A DNA stretch of 64,000 bases from an uncultured Coprococcus sp. (GCA_900767685.1 CAAGAB010000348.1:1-64000), one strand, 5' to 3'; shown: positions 9,785 to 19,881, numbered from the stretch's first letter. Program-made: numbers and translations. Notes: generated from the letters alone by a model not told the origin.

Positions 9785-10744
9785 TTATAATTCTCCTATT
9801 CCGTCCAAAACCCGTAACAAATCCCTGTAATCCCTGTCCGGATGCTTTTGAACGGCAACCTGTACCAGGCATTTCGAAACCGCCGCATATGCCTGACGCT
9901 CATCTCCTGTGAGCGCATCCATATGCTTTCGTATCGTATCAACATCACATCTCTCCACCGGTCCTGTCAGACTACTCACAGGTCCCTTTTCTGCTGCCGC
10001 CCTTGCATTTCCAAGAAACAACGGCATTATGGCGCATTCTGCCTCATCTTCGGAAAACCCACATTGTCTGAGCAGGTCCTGTGAGACCGCAAGCAGACCT
10101 GTTACCAGATTGCTTGCAAACACAGCTGCTCCGTGATACTTCACCTTGTCTCGTCCGTCTATGAGCACACATCTGTTGCCGAAGGATTCTATGACAGAAC
10201 ATATGCGTTGCGCATATCTATCATGCCCTTCAACTGTAAAAAATGAATTGTCCAGTTCTTTATAGGATTCGTACTTTGAACTTATTGCATACATAGGATG
10301 AATCGAATAACCAAAGGCTCCAGCCTCCGTTATACCTGAGAAAATGTCTGATGTCATAGCTCCACTGGCATGACAAATAATCCTGCCACGTATGTCAAGA
10401 TCTTTTATTCTCCTCCAAACGCTCTCTATCTGTCCATCAGGGACGGTCAGAAAGATGATCTCACACTCTCTGCAAAGCTCTTCTAAGCTGTTGTATACCA
10501 CGGTATCGGTAAATTCGGCCGCTGCTCTGGCACTTTCACAACTGGCACTATAATAGCCTCCTATCTCAAGCTGTATGTCCTCAGGTATATTTTTATCCTG
10601 ATCCATCTTCGATGATGCATCTGACTCTGTCCTAAGCGGCATCTTCGATGATGCATCCGACTCTGTCCTGAGTGGCATCTTTGAAGCTATATATTTTCCA
10701 AATGTAAAGCCAACTTTTCCAGCTCCTATAAATCCAATCCTCAT
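9785..10744 (-). CDS. panG: Rossmann/DUF2520 oxidoreductase, probable PanG-type ketopantoate reductase
   Basis: The N-terminus is a dinucleotide-binding fold ([17 protein letters not shown]). The C-terminal half (about 170-319) is DUF2520-like, with [15 protein letters not shown] and GPVERCD. PanG, characterised in Francisella, is a ketopantoate reductase of this architecture. The place of this gene directly before panB and panC, with no panE or ilvC seen nearby, supports the same role: NAD(P)H reduction of ketopantoate to pantoate. Residues 22-33 and 34-45 are a perfect 12-residue duplication ([12 protein letters not shown]) inside the N-terminal domain. The assignment rests on family recognition plus context. 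Confidence 0.82.
   Translation of the reverse strand: MRIGFIGAGKVGFTFGKYIASKMPLRTESDASSKMPLRTESDASSKMDQDKNIPEDIQLEIGGYYSASCESARAAAEFTDTVVYNSLEELCRECEIIFLTVPDGQIESVWRRIKDLDIRGRIICHASGAMTSDIFSGITEAGAFGYSIHPMYAISSKYESYKELDNSFFTVEGHDRYAQRICSVIESFGNRCVLIDGRDKVKYHGAAVFASNLVTGLLAVSQDLLRQCGFSEDEAECAIMPLFLGNARAAAEKGPVSSLTGPVERCDVDTIRKHMDALTGDERQAYAAVSKCLVQVAVQKHPDRDYRDLLRVLDGIGEL
10610..10681 (-). repeat. 36-bp tandem duplication inside panG
   Basis: Two adjacent 36-bp units encode [12 protein letters not shown] twice, in frame, just after the first helix of the Rossmann fold. The nucleotide copies differ at only a few positions, so the duplication is fairly recent or under conversion. It inserts a charged loop near the nucleotide-binding site. 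Confidence 0.9.
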
Positions 10745-10843
10745 ACAATTTCACCTGCTTACGTCTGCTCCTGCTGTATATGTGAATCTCTGTCTGGTGG
10801 ATAAAATCCAGGTACGGTTTCTTTCGAATACCATCCATTCCAC

Positions 10844-10872
10844 ATACTAACATTACACATTTTAAATGTAAA
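10844..10872 (-). promoter_or_regulatory. Predicted promoter of the panG-panB-panC operon
   Basis: TTTACA (10872-10867) and TAGTAT (10849-10844), 17 bases apart, lie about 95 bp before the panG start in the 190-bp gap after purE. This supports a separate transcription unit for the pan genes. Confidence 0.6.
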
Positions 10873-10935
10873 GAAATAATATCTTACATGATATCAGCCT
10901 ATACTGATCATTCATGTCAGCATTTTCTGTATATT

Positions 10936-11424
10936 TTATTTGAACTTCTCTATTACTTCCTCATTTGCCTTCATGGCAGCCCTCTCCATGTCCTTGCGCT
11001 CCTGAAGAAGTCTGAGTTTTACAGATTCATTGTTCACTCCTATGATCTGAAGGGCAAGGTAAGCTGCATTCTTGCTTCCGTTTATTGCAACTGTTGCAAC
11101 CGGAATACCTGAAGGCATCTGCACTATTGACAACAACGCATCCATGCCGTCAAGTGTCGCTCCTGAAAGTGGTACACCAATTACAGGAAGAACCGTCTGA
11201 GATGCAACCACGCCTGGAAGTGCTGCTGCCATTCCTGCTGCGGCAATGATAACCTCTGTGCCATTGTTATTTGCTTCCTCTATAAATTCAGAAAGTCCCG
11301 CATGCGCTCTATGGGCTGAAAGGCATCTCACATCCACCTCTACTCCATAGTCTTTTAATATCGCTACTGCCGGCTCTACCTTTGGAAGATCACTTGTTGA
11401 TCCCATGATTATTGCTGCTCTCAT
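10936..11424 (-). CDS. purE: N5-carboxyaminoimidazole ribonucleotide mutase
   Basis: Class I PurE converts N5-CAIR to CAIR in purine synthesis. The 162-residue protein opens with the diagnostic [10 protein letters not shown]. It has the catalytic loop CLSAHRAH, with the His that matches the class I active-site His, and the sequence [14 protein letters not shown]. The length is normal. A weak AGAGGAAA precedes the ATG at 11424. Neither purK nor other pur genes are adjacent; purM is at the far left edge. The gene lies between the pan operon and a large hybrid kinase, and a GC-rich hairpin lies just upstream. Confidence 0.97.
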   Translation of the reverse strand: MRAAIIMGSTSDLPKVEPAVAILKDYGVEVDVRCLSAHRAHAGLSEFIEEANNNGTEVIIAAAGMAAALPGVVASQTVLPVIGVPLSGATLDGMDALLSIVQMPSGIPVATVAINGSKNAAYLALQIIGVNNESVKLRLLQERKDMERAAMKANEEVIEKFK

Positions 11425-11457
11425 CTTTCTTTTTCCTCTTTTCTTTTTATATTTGCA

Positions 11458-11519
11458 CAGATACCGCAGGGCCCGTTACCCGGTGTTCGAGTCCCGGTTC
11501 ATCGCCCTGCCCGTATCTG
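11458..11519. other. GC-rich 15-bp hairpin between the hybrid kinase and purE
   Basis: The arms are cagataccgcagggc and gccctgcccgtatctg, which pair almost perfectly around a loop of about 30 nt. The composition is much more GC-rich than the neighbourhood. There is no T-tract on either side, so it is not a standard terminator. To its right (11520-11580) are imperfect short repeats around ctgttactggct. The function is unknown. Confidence 0.55.
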
Positions 11520-11579
11520 TTACTGACTATATCTACTATTGACTATGTCTGCTGCCGGTTATCCGTTGCCGGCTCTCTG

Positions 11580-14500
11580 TTACTGGCTGTTCAGATATTG
11601 GTCTATCATCTCACTTGATGTCTGATAATCGCCTGAGGCTACAAACTCCTTTAGTGCAGTGAAGAACTCTGTATCTATGTCTCCATACTGATATCTATCC
11701 AGCTCGCTCATAAGGCTTTCCACAGGTTCTCTGTCTCCAGCCCGCAGAAATGCACGTATTTCTTTAAGTTTTCCCTTGTTGATACCATCCCGGTACTCTT
11801 TTTCAACGACCACATCCTCATGATTTATCTTGGACATATATTTTTCTATCTGCTTAAAGAAATCATTCATCATCGCCACGAAATCGCGCGTGTTGTCTCT
11901 GGCATACTGCTGATTGCCTATATTGATCGCCGACTCCAGATTTGCAGCCTTTCTCTCAATACCGTACGCGCCTATATTGGCACTGCTGCTCTTTATATCA
12001 TGGATAATATTCTTATATCTGCGGACATCATCATCGATGTACGTCCTCAGCATCTGCACCTCATCCTGATATTCTTCTTTGTAGTTTCTCACGAATGTGT
12101 TGAACGTTCTAAAGCTTCCGCCCATCACTCTCACAGTGTCCTCAACCGCGATAAATCTTCTGAGAATAACCGCATCTTCCATATAACTGATGTCATCTTC
12201 AGTCTGTGATATAGCAGTATTTTTCTCTTTTACCTTATCATCCGATACGTACGTTCTAAGCATAGACTCGGCCTGATCAAGTTCTATCGGCTTGACTATG
12301 ATATCATTGAATCCCGATGTAAGGATCTCTTCCCTTGAAGTATCTACTGTGTTGGCAGAAAGCGCAACGATAGGCATCTTTTTAAATTCTTCTCCATCCA
12401 GATTTCTTATCTCGCGCACTGTATCTATACCGTCCATTACCGGCATCACGGTATCTATAAACACCATGTCATAGCTGTTGACCATAACCTTATCAAGTGC
12501 ATCAAATCCTGAGGTCGCTGTATCGCAGCTGAGACCATATGTGTCAAATATAGTCTTTTCAACCTGAAGTCCGATCTCCGAATCATCTACTATGAGTATT
12601 TTTACATCAGGCAGCCACAGATGCGAATTGGCATTTCTTCTGGCCATTTCTTTTCGCTTTCTCTCATTGTAGTTGACATAACTATAATCAAACACTGACT
12701 GTCTGACGCTGAATCTTATCGTAGTTCCCGCTCCATATATACTCTCAACACTGATGTCACCATCGAGAAGTCTGACCAGCTCTTTGGCTATGGCCAGTCC
12801 AAGACTTACTCTGAACATTCCTATATCAGATCTCTCATAGGAATCATCCAATTCAAACATCGTATCAAGTCTCTCTTCTTTTACACCCAGACCTGTATCT
12901 GACAGTTTGAAATCAAGATATATCTCATCGTGATCACTGTCAAATATTCTGGATATCTCCGTCTCAGGCTCATCGATATACTCTGCATACTCTACATGGT
13001 CTTCTACATCGTCATCTTGTTCGTGTGCATCACTCTCCGCCTTCCTCGCCATATGCCAGTCTACATCTATACTGATGTATCCTTCCTTGGTGGTATTGGC
13101 AGACCACGCAAACACATTCTCCATGATCTCACGTATTGCCTGCATGTCTCCTATGAGACCATTGGGTATCTTATCCTCTATACTTACTTTCAGAGCTATA
13201 AGATCTCTGTTGATCATTTCCTTAAACTCATCTGACAGCTCTTCTATGAGATCAGATGCAAAATACTGCTTGAACTCCGGCTCTATGATATCATCCTTCA
13301 GATTGGAAAGCCTTGATATACCATCTGACATATCAAGTATCTCTCTTCCAGCCGAATAAAGCCTGCTGTACTGTATGTATTCATCACTCTGTGTATCCTG
13401 ACATCCACGCATGGCTAGCTCAGATATAGATATTATATTGTTTAGCGGTGTTCGTATCTCATGATTGAGATAGTTTACATAATCATTTTTTGCCTGGTTA
13501 GATTTCTCAGCTTCCTCACTCTTCTTGCTGAGCTCCTCCACCTGTTCATTCTGCTTTCTCAGTGTCCTGAAGATACTTCTCGCAACCACTATACATATCA
13601 GAATAAACAGTAAGATAAGAATAACAACGAGCATTTTTGCCAGATTCGTTTCAAAGAATCCAAGTTCCTTATCAATTACAAATGTAAGAGGCTGTTCGCA
13701 TTCCACTCCATCTGCATTTCTTGCCGTAAGGACAAATTTATATGTTCCACCCTCGAGATTGGTGTACTCAACCTCCATCTTATCCGTTCCCGATAAGGTC
13801 CTCTTCTCGCTCTCAAATCCTTCCAGATAATAGTCAACGTTTATATCTGCTCTATTTACATAACTCAATACGGAAAATCGTATTGTAATTCTGTTCATGT
13901 TCTTTGGCACATCGATCTGGCCATCCAGATCCGAGACAGGGTAATCTTTTCCATCTACCTCAACCGCTGCCACACGTACCTTCGGTGCAATCTCATTTAC
14001 ATACTCGTCATCCAGATTTATCTTGCACAAGCCCTCATCACAGCACACGTACACTGTTCCCGATGAAGAAACATAGTTCGTTGATTTCTCTGTTATGCCC
14101 GAAATTATTCCATCATTTTTCGTAAAACATATATATTCAGGTGATGCACTGCTGAGTATATCTTTTTCGTAGTATCTATACAAACCTTTAGATCCGAATA
14201 TCCACAAATAACCGGCTGAATCGAGTACCATATCATATATACTGTTGGTATTATCTACAGTTGTTATCTGTCTGACCGCACCTTCTTTGTAATACAGTCC
14301 ATTATCAGTTCCTATCCACAGTCCACTGCTTCCTCTGACCATGGTCGTGACTACACTCATCTTCTGATTGCCATCAAGTGTCATTCCAGACACTTTGTAA
14401 TCTCTGTTGATAATATACATGCCTGCTCCATTTGAGCCAGCATATATCTCTCCATCTTCAGACGAATACAGACTGACTATATCAGGATTGTCAAGTCCAT

Positions 14501-15908
14501 CCATTCTAGTAATATTTTTTACAACCTCATCCGAAGCAATAATGGATATTCCATATTCGGTGCCAACCGCCACACTTCCCGGACTGATCTCAGTTATGCA
14601 ATTGACCGAATTGCTTACAAGGGATGACTCGCCCCTGCTAAAGCTTTTATATTGCCAGTTTCTGTCAACCCTGATCACGCCGTATATCTTATATGTTGCG
14701 ATCCATAGTTTATCGCCGGAATCCACATACAGATCTCTTATACTTATTCCATACAGCTTGGATACAAGCTCATTATCACTGCCTGATACAAGTCTTTCCT
14801 TGGAATCAACCACGTACAAGCCTTCATCTGTACCAATAAAGATATTGCCGTTATAGCTTGTCACACAGTTGACTATCGAACTGTCTATACCATATTTCAT
14901 GGTTACATTCTGGAATTTGCTCTGCTCTAAGAAAAGCAATCCTTTTCTGTATGATGTGAACCAGTAATTTCCCTCAAAATCCTTTATCATATCACTCATT
15001 GACTCATTGAATCTGAGGCTTTCTACATTCACGATCTTCTTTTCCGAAGTGATATAGCCCACGCCGTCGTCCGCCAGTATCCATATCTTATCTCCATCAT
15101 TGTATATTTTATTGATACCATGAAGACTTCCCGTGTTGATAACACTGACTTTACCTCTGTTGGTCACCATCAGAATACTATATCCTGCCGAGCCGTAATA
15201 TCTTGTACCATCAGAATCCACGTAAAGCGAATTGATATCGTCTATGCCATAATTGGCTTTTGAAGTGACCGTAACCTCGTCCCCGTCTTCTACTCTTATC
15301 AGAACATCATTGTTTGCTATTGCATATATTGTTCCCTTATAGCCTGATATATTGCCAATATTATATCCTGATATTCCCTCATCATCCACAATCTGAACAC
15401 CATCAGATGTAAGACGGTATATCCCGGATGAAGATGCCAGCCACAACTGATTTTCCTCATCCTCATACATCGCATTTATGGTGGATACGCCAAGATTATA
15501 GGTCTCTGACACTCTATGGAACGAACCATTGTCATACACATACAGACCGTAATTATCAGTTCCGACATACAGCTTATCATCGCTTGTGTGATATATACAG
15601 TTTATGGAATACTTTGTTCCGTCTTCATTACTATCCAACGGAAACAGAGTAAATTCACTTCCATCATATCTGTATATTCCATTATCTGTTCCTATCCATA
15701 TATAACCACTTGTGGATTGGCATACGCAATTCGCTTCACCGCTGTCGAATCCCTCGTCACCGGCAAATGTATGCTGGCTGTAATACGACGTGAAATTGCT
15801 GTCAGCATAAACTGTTTGACGTGGCAGCAGCATCACTGCTACGATTATTAAAATAGTGATTATCCTTATTAGTTTTTGATCAATTCTTCCGTTAATCCGA
15901 TCTTTCAT
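11580..15908 (-). CDS. Hybrid sensor histidine kinase with extracellular propeller, receiver and Hpt domains
   Basis: Order of parts in 1442 residues: an N-terminal membrane or signal segment (about 13-35); two-component propeller repeats to about 650 (repeated IGTDNGIYRY-like and LWIGTDNGLYY-like units); a Y_Y_Y-type domain (VDYYLEGFE); a membrane helix (MLVVILILLFILICIVVA); HisKA with NHEIRTPLNN; an HATPase with DTGLGV; a receiver with ILIVDDSE, phosphoacceptor D in FIDTVMPVMDG and K in VKPIE; and an Hpt-like end with HDIKSSSANIGA. Such HTCS-like proteins usually sense glycans outside the cell, but no polysaccharide genes are nearby and no DNA-binding output is present. The HATPase N-box reads ENVFAWSAN, lacking the second Asn. 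GGAGG precedes the ATG. Confidence 0.92.
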   Translation of the reverse strand: MKDRINGRIDQKLIRIITILIIVAVMLLPRQTVYADSNFTSYYSQHTFAGDEGFDSGEANCVCQSTSGYIWIGTDNGIYRYDGSEFTLFPLDSNEDGTKYSINCIYHTSDDKLYVGTDNYGLYVYDNGSFHRVSETYNLGVSTINAMYEDEENQLWLASSSGIYRLTSDGVQIVDDEGISGYNIGNISGYKGTIYAIANNDVLIRVEDGDEVTVTSKANYGIDDINSLYVDSDGTRYYGSAGYSILMVTNRGKVSVINTGSLHGINKIYNDGDKIWILADDGVGYITSEKKIVNVESLRFNESMSDMIKDFEGNYWFTSYRKGLLFLEQSKFQNVTMKYGIDSSIVNCVTSYNGNIFIGTDEGLYVVDSKERLVSGSDNELVSKLYGISIRDLYVDSGDKLWIATYKIYGVIRVDRNWQYKSFSRGESSLVSNSVNCITEISPGSVAVGTEYGISIIASDEVVKNITRMDGLDNPDIVSLYSSEDGEIYAGSNGAGMYIINRDYKVSGMTLDGNQKMSVVTTMVRGSSGLWIGTDNGLYYKEGAVRQITTVDNTNSIYDMVLDSAGYLWIFGSKGLYRYYEKDILSSASPEYICFTKNDGIISGITEKSTNYVSSSGTVYVCCDEGLCKINLDDEYVNEIAPKVRVAAVEVDGKDYPVSDLDGQIDVPKNMNRITIRFSVLSYVNRADINVDYYLEGFESEKRTLSGTDKMEVEYTNLEGGTYKFVLTARNADGVECEQPLTFVIDKELGFFETNLAKMLVVILILLFILICIVVARSIFRTLRKQNEQVEELSKKSEEAEKSNQAKNDYVNYLNHEIRTPLNNIISISELAMRGCQDTQSDEYIQYSRLYSAGREILDMSDGISRLSNLKDDIIEPEFKQYFASDLIEELSDEFKEMINRDLIALKVSIEDKIPNGLIGDMQAIREIMENVFAWSANTTKEGYISIDVDWHMARKAESDAHEQDDDVEDHVEYAEYIDEPETEISRIFDSDHDEIYLDFKLSDTGLGVKEERLDTMFELDDSYERSDIGMFRVSLGLAIAKELVRLLDGDISVESIYGAGTTIRFSVRQSVFDYSYVNYNERKRKEMARRNANSHLWLPDVKILIVDDSEIGLQVEKTIFDTYGLSCDTATSGFDALDKVMVNSYDMVFIDTVMPVMDGIDTVREIRNLDGEEFKKMPIVALSANTVDTSREEILTSGFNDIIVKPIELDQAESMLRTYVSDDKVKEKNTAISQTEDDISYMEDAVILRRFIAVEDTVRVMGGSFRTFNTFVRNYKEEYQDEVQMLRTYIDDDVRRYKNIIHDIKSSSANIGAYGIERKAANLESAINIGNQQYARDNTRDFVAMMNDFFKQIEKYMSKINHEDVVVEKEYRDGINKGKLKEIRAFLRAGDREPVESLMSELDRYQYGDIDTEFFTALKEFVASGDYQTSSEMIDQYLNSQ

Positions 15909-15953
15909 TTATTCCTCCGGAAATCATATGGGATCTCTCTGCCTCATGCAGTT

Positions 15954-17339
15954 CTATGCATTTTTCAGAAATGCGACATATCCCTTCTTGGTCTCATATA
16001 TATCTGCCTTGGATGTGATCTCCCATGGCGCATGCATATTAAGCACCGCAACACCACAATCTATTACTTCCATTCCATACAGTGAAAGAATATACGCTAT
16101 TGTTCCGCCGCCTCCAACATCAACTTTTCCAAGTTCTGCAGTCTGATATGTTATCTCATCATCATCCATGATCTTTCTTATGGCTGCCATATACTCAGCA
16201 TTCGCATCATTCGAACCTGACTTTCCCCTTGCGCCCGTAAACTTGTTGAACACCATTCCTTCACCGAATACCGCAGCATTCTTCTTGTCAAATGCAGACT
16301 CAAATGAAGGATCGAAGCCTGCTGACACATCTGAAGAAAGCATTCTTGAAGAAGCAAGACATCTTCTGAGTGATATCTCAGAGAATACGCCCATGGCATT
16401 CATGATCTCTGCAACCGTATTTTCAAAGAAATGTGACTGCATTCCTGTTGCGCCTACACTTCCTATCTCCTCCTTGTCTGTAAGCAGACAACACGTAGTC
16501 TTCTCTGGTTCCTCTGTCTCGAGCATGGCAACAAGAGATGTGTAAGCACATACCCTGTCATCCTGACCGTAAGCCATGATCATACTCTCATCTATACCAC
16601 AGTTTCTAGCTCTTCCTGCAGGCACGATCTCAAGCTCTGCAGAGAGGAAGTCCTCCTCTTTCATGTCATACTTCTTCTCAAGGAGCTCTAGGACAGCAGC
16701 CTTCACAGCTTCCTTTTCCTTTTCATTTCCTTCTATCGGCTTGCTTGCAAATAGTATATCGAGTTGTTCCCCTTCTATAACTGAATCCGCTCTCTTCTTG
16801 AGCTGTTCCTGTGAAAGATGGATCAGAAGGTCTGTAACACAGAACACCGGATCATTCTTATCCTCACCTATGCTTACGGTGACGACATCTCCATTTGTCT
16901 TGGCAACCACTCCGTGTATTGCAAGCGGAAGTGTAACCCACTGATACTTTTTGATCCCACCATAATAATGGGTATCAAGATAAGCAAATCCACCTTTCTC
17001 ATACAATGGATTCTGCTTTACATCCATACGCGGAGAATCTATATGTGCTCCGAGAATATTCATTCCCTTTTCAAGCTTCTTCTTTCCTATATTGAACATG
17101 GCAACTGTCTTGTTCATCCACACTGCATATACTTTGTCTCCGGCTGTAAGCTTCTCTTTATTCTTTATAACTTTCGTCAGGTCTCTGTAGCCCTTATCTT
17201 CAGCCTGTCTTACAATCTCTTTCACACATTCTCTCTCGGTCTTGCCGTTGTCAAGAAAATCCCTGTAGTCTTTGCACAGGCGCTCAAGATTCTTTATATC
17301 TTCCTTCTTATACTTGCTCCATGCATTCTTTTTTGTCAT
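15954..17339 (-). CDS. M18-family aminopeptidase
   Basis: M18 enzymes are cytosolic di-zinc aminopeptidases that prefer acidic N-terminal residues. The sequence shows GAHIDSPRMDVKQNP (zinc ligand His and Asp), DKEEIGSVGATG (catalytic Glu pair), GQDDRVCAYTS and the C-terminal MHAPWEI with the last zinc His. I use the ATG at 17339 (MTKKNAWSKY, 461 residues) because AGGAGGTAAGG lies directly before it; an in-frame ATG at 17369 has no such site. It lies 45 bp before the hybrid kinase gene and may be cotranscribed with it. No functional link between the two is apparent. Confidence 0.93.
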   Translation of the reverse strand: MTKKNAWSKYKKEDIKNLERLCKDYRDFLDNGKTERECVKEIVRQAEDKGYRDLTKVIKNKEKLTAGDKVYAVWMNKTVAMFNIGKKKLEKGMNILGAHIDSPRMDVKQNPLYEKGGFAYLDTHYYGGIKKYQWVTLPLAIHGVVAKTNGDVVTVSIGEDKNDPVFCVTDLLIHLSQEQLKKRADSVIEGEQLDILFASKPIEGNEKEKEAVKAAVLELLEKKYDMKEEDFLSAELEIVPAGRARNCGIDESMIMAYGQDDRVCAYTSLVAMLETEEPEKTTCCLLTDKEEIGSVGATGMQSHFFENTVAEIMNAMGVFSEISLRRCLASSRMLSSDVSAGFDPSFESAFDKKNAAVFGEGMVFNKFTGARGKSGSNDANAEYMAAIRKIMDDDEITYQTAELGKVDVGGGGTIAYILSLYGMEVIDCGVAVLNMHAPWEITSKADIYETKKGYVAFLKNA

Positions 17340-17424
17340 TTTCCTTACCTCCTGATATTTGAACATCAACGTATATTAAACTAAATTATTTTAAGACCAC
17401 GATGCCTTTTATGTCAGACATAGT

Positions 17425-19095
17425 CTACTCACTGTACACGTCAGTGTCGATATTTTTTGCGCTCACTTTCATCGTATATCTGCGAAAAATGATGAGCATC
17501 ACTCCTAGGATCATTAAATAAATTATATATACTGCATAGGATTGAATCCATGTAAATCTAAACAACAGATATCCTATACCGCAAAGTACAATCGCTATGA
17601 CGATTGCTATTGCCATATTGAAAAATGCATTCAGGTTGCCTCTCAGTGCACCATACTCATCCTCCCAGTCTATCTTTGGATGGGTGGAATCCAGCAAAAC
17701 ACCAGTGTATGTGCATATACCTACACACAACACTCCAATCAACACATAATAAACACTATCTATAAAACTGCAATCCATATAGATACTCAGTATGATCGTG
17801 CTGAGCACAATCGTAACTCCACTGAATATCATGCTTATCCATACCTTAACACGTATCTGTGTCCTGTACGCCATAGGTATATGCTTCACAAATGAAATAT
17901 GACTGCCCTCTCTTGTGAATGCTGTAGATGCTATGCTGTTCATAGCCGTGGCAAAGAAAGCGATCGATGTAACCGCAACCAGCATGATGACATCCGACAG
18001 AAAATAGCCTTTTTCGAATGTATCTCTGAACGACCTGATCGAATCGGCAGTTGCCGGTATGTTAAACAGGGCAGCTATGAGTATCGGCCAGATCAGGTTC
18101 ACGACCACACAATATTTTCTGTATGCCGGGGTTCTCACAAGTATCTTGCATTCTTTGTCAAGATATGCCCTAAACGGAGTTCTGATCGCAAAATTCTCTA
18201 CTCTCTCCCTCTTATCACGTCTTTTCCCGGATTTTCCTGATGATGATACGAGGTACACGCCTCTGAGATACAATGCATTTCCAAGAATGAGCAGTACTGC
18301 TATACACGCCGCATTTACAAGTATAAATATCAGCATGTACAAGATGCTGTTCCCCTGCAGTGCTTTCAAAAACAATGGCACAGTGAAAAATATCTTATTC
18401 ATTATATTGATAAATATATTGTCACCATTTCTCAGGTTATCTATGTAATTATTTATATTTACCGCATCCATTTGGGCAAATGACCATACAAAAAGCCCGG
18501 CGAATACAAGGACTGCAAGTCCCACCATAAAATCTACATTTTTCAGCAGCTTTGCCTTGCTGAAAAATGCCATAACAATAAGTGAAAAAAACCCACAGTA
18601 CACAAGTGGAAGTACCGGGAGAAGAAACACGCCTATTATTGATGTCATAACAGAAACAGGTCTTATCTGTGCCGCAACAAAATAGCCTATAAACCCACAA
18701 AACAATACCATGAATTCCATGACACTCTCGGCAAAATATGCATGAGTAAACTTTGCAGCGACAAGCTCCGCCGGCTTTACAGGAAGCGGAAGCAGGTGAT
18801 CGAGATCTGATGAAAAATACAGAAGATTGAATATGACCATAATGCTGAAAATAACCCCGAATACAGACATAAGCTGTATCACAAGATTAAGTCCCTCTGT
18901 CATACCACCAGCCTCAATAAGTGCCGCAGTCATTATATATACTATGAACCCCACAATAAGGCAGCAAGGTATCATGATACAGCACATAGCTATAATTCCC
19001 ATGATTTTATATCCTTTTGCTTTCTCACCATGTTCCGGCATCTCCATATCATTGTTCCGGCTTATCATTTTGAGCAAGGTCCTAAAATTCTTCAT
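17425..19095 (-). CDS. ABC-2-type transporter permease
   Basis: A polytopic membrane protein of 556 residues with about 12 hydrophobic segments and a basic cytoplasmic loop (KSGKRRDKRERVEN) near residue 290. It contains FSSDLDHLLPLPVKPAELVAAKF, the region after the first helices that is typical of putative ABC exporter permeases in Firmicutes. Its start overlaps the end of the ATPase gene by 14 bp, so the pair is coupled. The substrate is unknown; members of this group export lipids, peptides or drugs. It may continue in one transcript with the M18 gene. Confidence 0.87.
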   Translation of the reverse strand: MKNFRTLLKMISRNNDMEMPEHGEKAKGYKIMGIIAMCCIMIPCCLIVGFIVYIMTAALIEAGGMTEGLNLVIQLMSVFGVIFSIMVIFNLLYFSSDLDHLLPLPVKPAELVAAKFTHAYFAESVMEFMVLFCGFIGYFVAAQIRPVSVMTSIIGVFLLPVLPLVYCGFFSLIVMAFFSKAKLLKNVDFMVGLAVLVFAGLFVWSFAQMDAVNINNYIDNLRNGDNIFINIMNKIFFTVPLFLKALQGNSILYMLIFILVNAACIAVLLILGNALYLRGVYLVSSSGKSGKRRDKRERVENFAIRTPFRAYLDKECKILVRTPAYRKYCVVVNLIWPILIAALFNIPATADSIRSFRDTFEKGYFLSDVIMLVAVTSIAFFATAMNSIASTAFTREGSHISFVKHIPMAYRTQIRVKVWISMIFSGVTIVLSTIILSIYMDCSFIDSVYYVLIGVLCVGICTYTGVLLDSTHPKIDWEDEYGALRGNLNAFFNMAIAIVIAIVLCGIGYLLFRFTWIQSYAVYIIYLMILGVMLIIFRRYTMKVSAKNIDTDVYSE

Positions 19096-19807
19096 GTGTC
19101 ATCTCCACAAAAATCTCTTCAAGGGATTTGTTCTTATGCTGAGCCTCCAGCTTCTCCAGAGTCCCCTGATATATATCTTTACCTTTTCTGATCATAATGA
19201 TCTTGTCACACAGTTTCTCCGCTACCTCCAATACATGGGTCGAGAAAAATACACAATTGCCTGCATCCGCATGCTCTCTCATCATCTTCTTCAATTCATA
19301 TGCAGCATTCGGATCAAGTCCCGTCATCGGTTCGTCCAATATCCACACTGGCGGATTATGAACCAGAGCAGCTATGACCATCATCTTTTGTCTCATTCCA
19401 TGGGAATAGCTGACCATCTGTCTGGTCAGGCTGTCCTCCATTCCAAATCGCTCCGCCATCTGTTCTATTCGGGTCTTTCTATCTGATGTAGATACCCCAT
19501 ATATGTCAGCTATAAAATTTACATACTCAAGGCCTGTAAGCCTTAGAAAAATGTCCGGATTATCTGCTATATATCCCATGGATAATTTAGCTTCCATAGG
19601 TTTCTCTCTCATATCATATCCATTTATGATAACGCTTCCCTCTGTTGGCATGAGTATGCCCGTCAGCATCTTTATAGTGGTAGTCTTACCAGCTCCATTC
19701 TGTCCGACAAAACCAACTATCTCACCTTTATTTATATGAAAACTCAGATCATCGACTGAAACAAAATCGCCTCCATATACCTTCTTCAAATTCTGCGCTT
19801 TTATCAT
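19082..19807 (-). CDS. ABC transporter ATP-binding protein
   Basis: A canonical nucleotide-binding subunit of 241 residues: Walker A GQNGAGKTTTIKML, Q-loop region, signature VSYSHGMRQKM (a variant of LSGGQ), Walker B VWILDEPMTGLDP and switch His in FFSTHVLEV. I start it at the ATG at 19807 (MIKAQNLKKVYGG), with AAAGGA upstream. The longer frame from 19873 would run through the addA terminator. It pairs with the permease, whose start it overlaps. Together they form a predicted exporter of unknown substrate. Confidence 0.95.
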   Translation of the reverse strand: MIKAQNLKKVYGGDFVSVDDLSFHINKGEIVGFVGQNGAGKTTTIKMLTGILMPTEGSVIINGYDMREKPMEAKLSMGYIADNPDIFLRLTGLEYVNFIADIYGVSTSDRKTRIEQMAERFGMEDSLTRQMVSYSHGMRQKMMVIAALVHNPPVWILDEPMTGLDPNAAYELKKMMREHADAGNCVFFSTHVLEVAEKLCDKIIMIRKGKDIYQGTLEKLEAQHKNKSLEEIFVEMTHEEF

Positions 19808-19833
19808 ATATAATAATCCTTTCACTACACCAA

Positions 19834-19881
19834 CAAAAAGCTGTATATATGCCGGTACAATATACCAGCACACATACAGCT
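19834..19881 (-). terminator. Intrinsic terminator of the addB-addA operon
   Basis: On the minus strand a 19-bp stem (arms beginning AGCTGTATGTG and ending ATATACAGCT), with a 5-base loop, is followed by TTTTG. The three mismatches on the plus strand all become G-U pairs on the minus strand. That shows the working RNA is minus-strand, directly after addA. Confidence 0.88.

Noticed and set aside
11478..11500. tRNA-like T-loop (gttcgagtcc) in the purE upstream hairpin
   Set aside because: There is no matching acceptor or anticodon arm, and the flanks pair with each other instead. It is not a tRNA gene.
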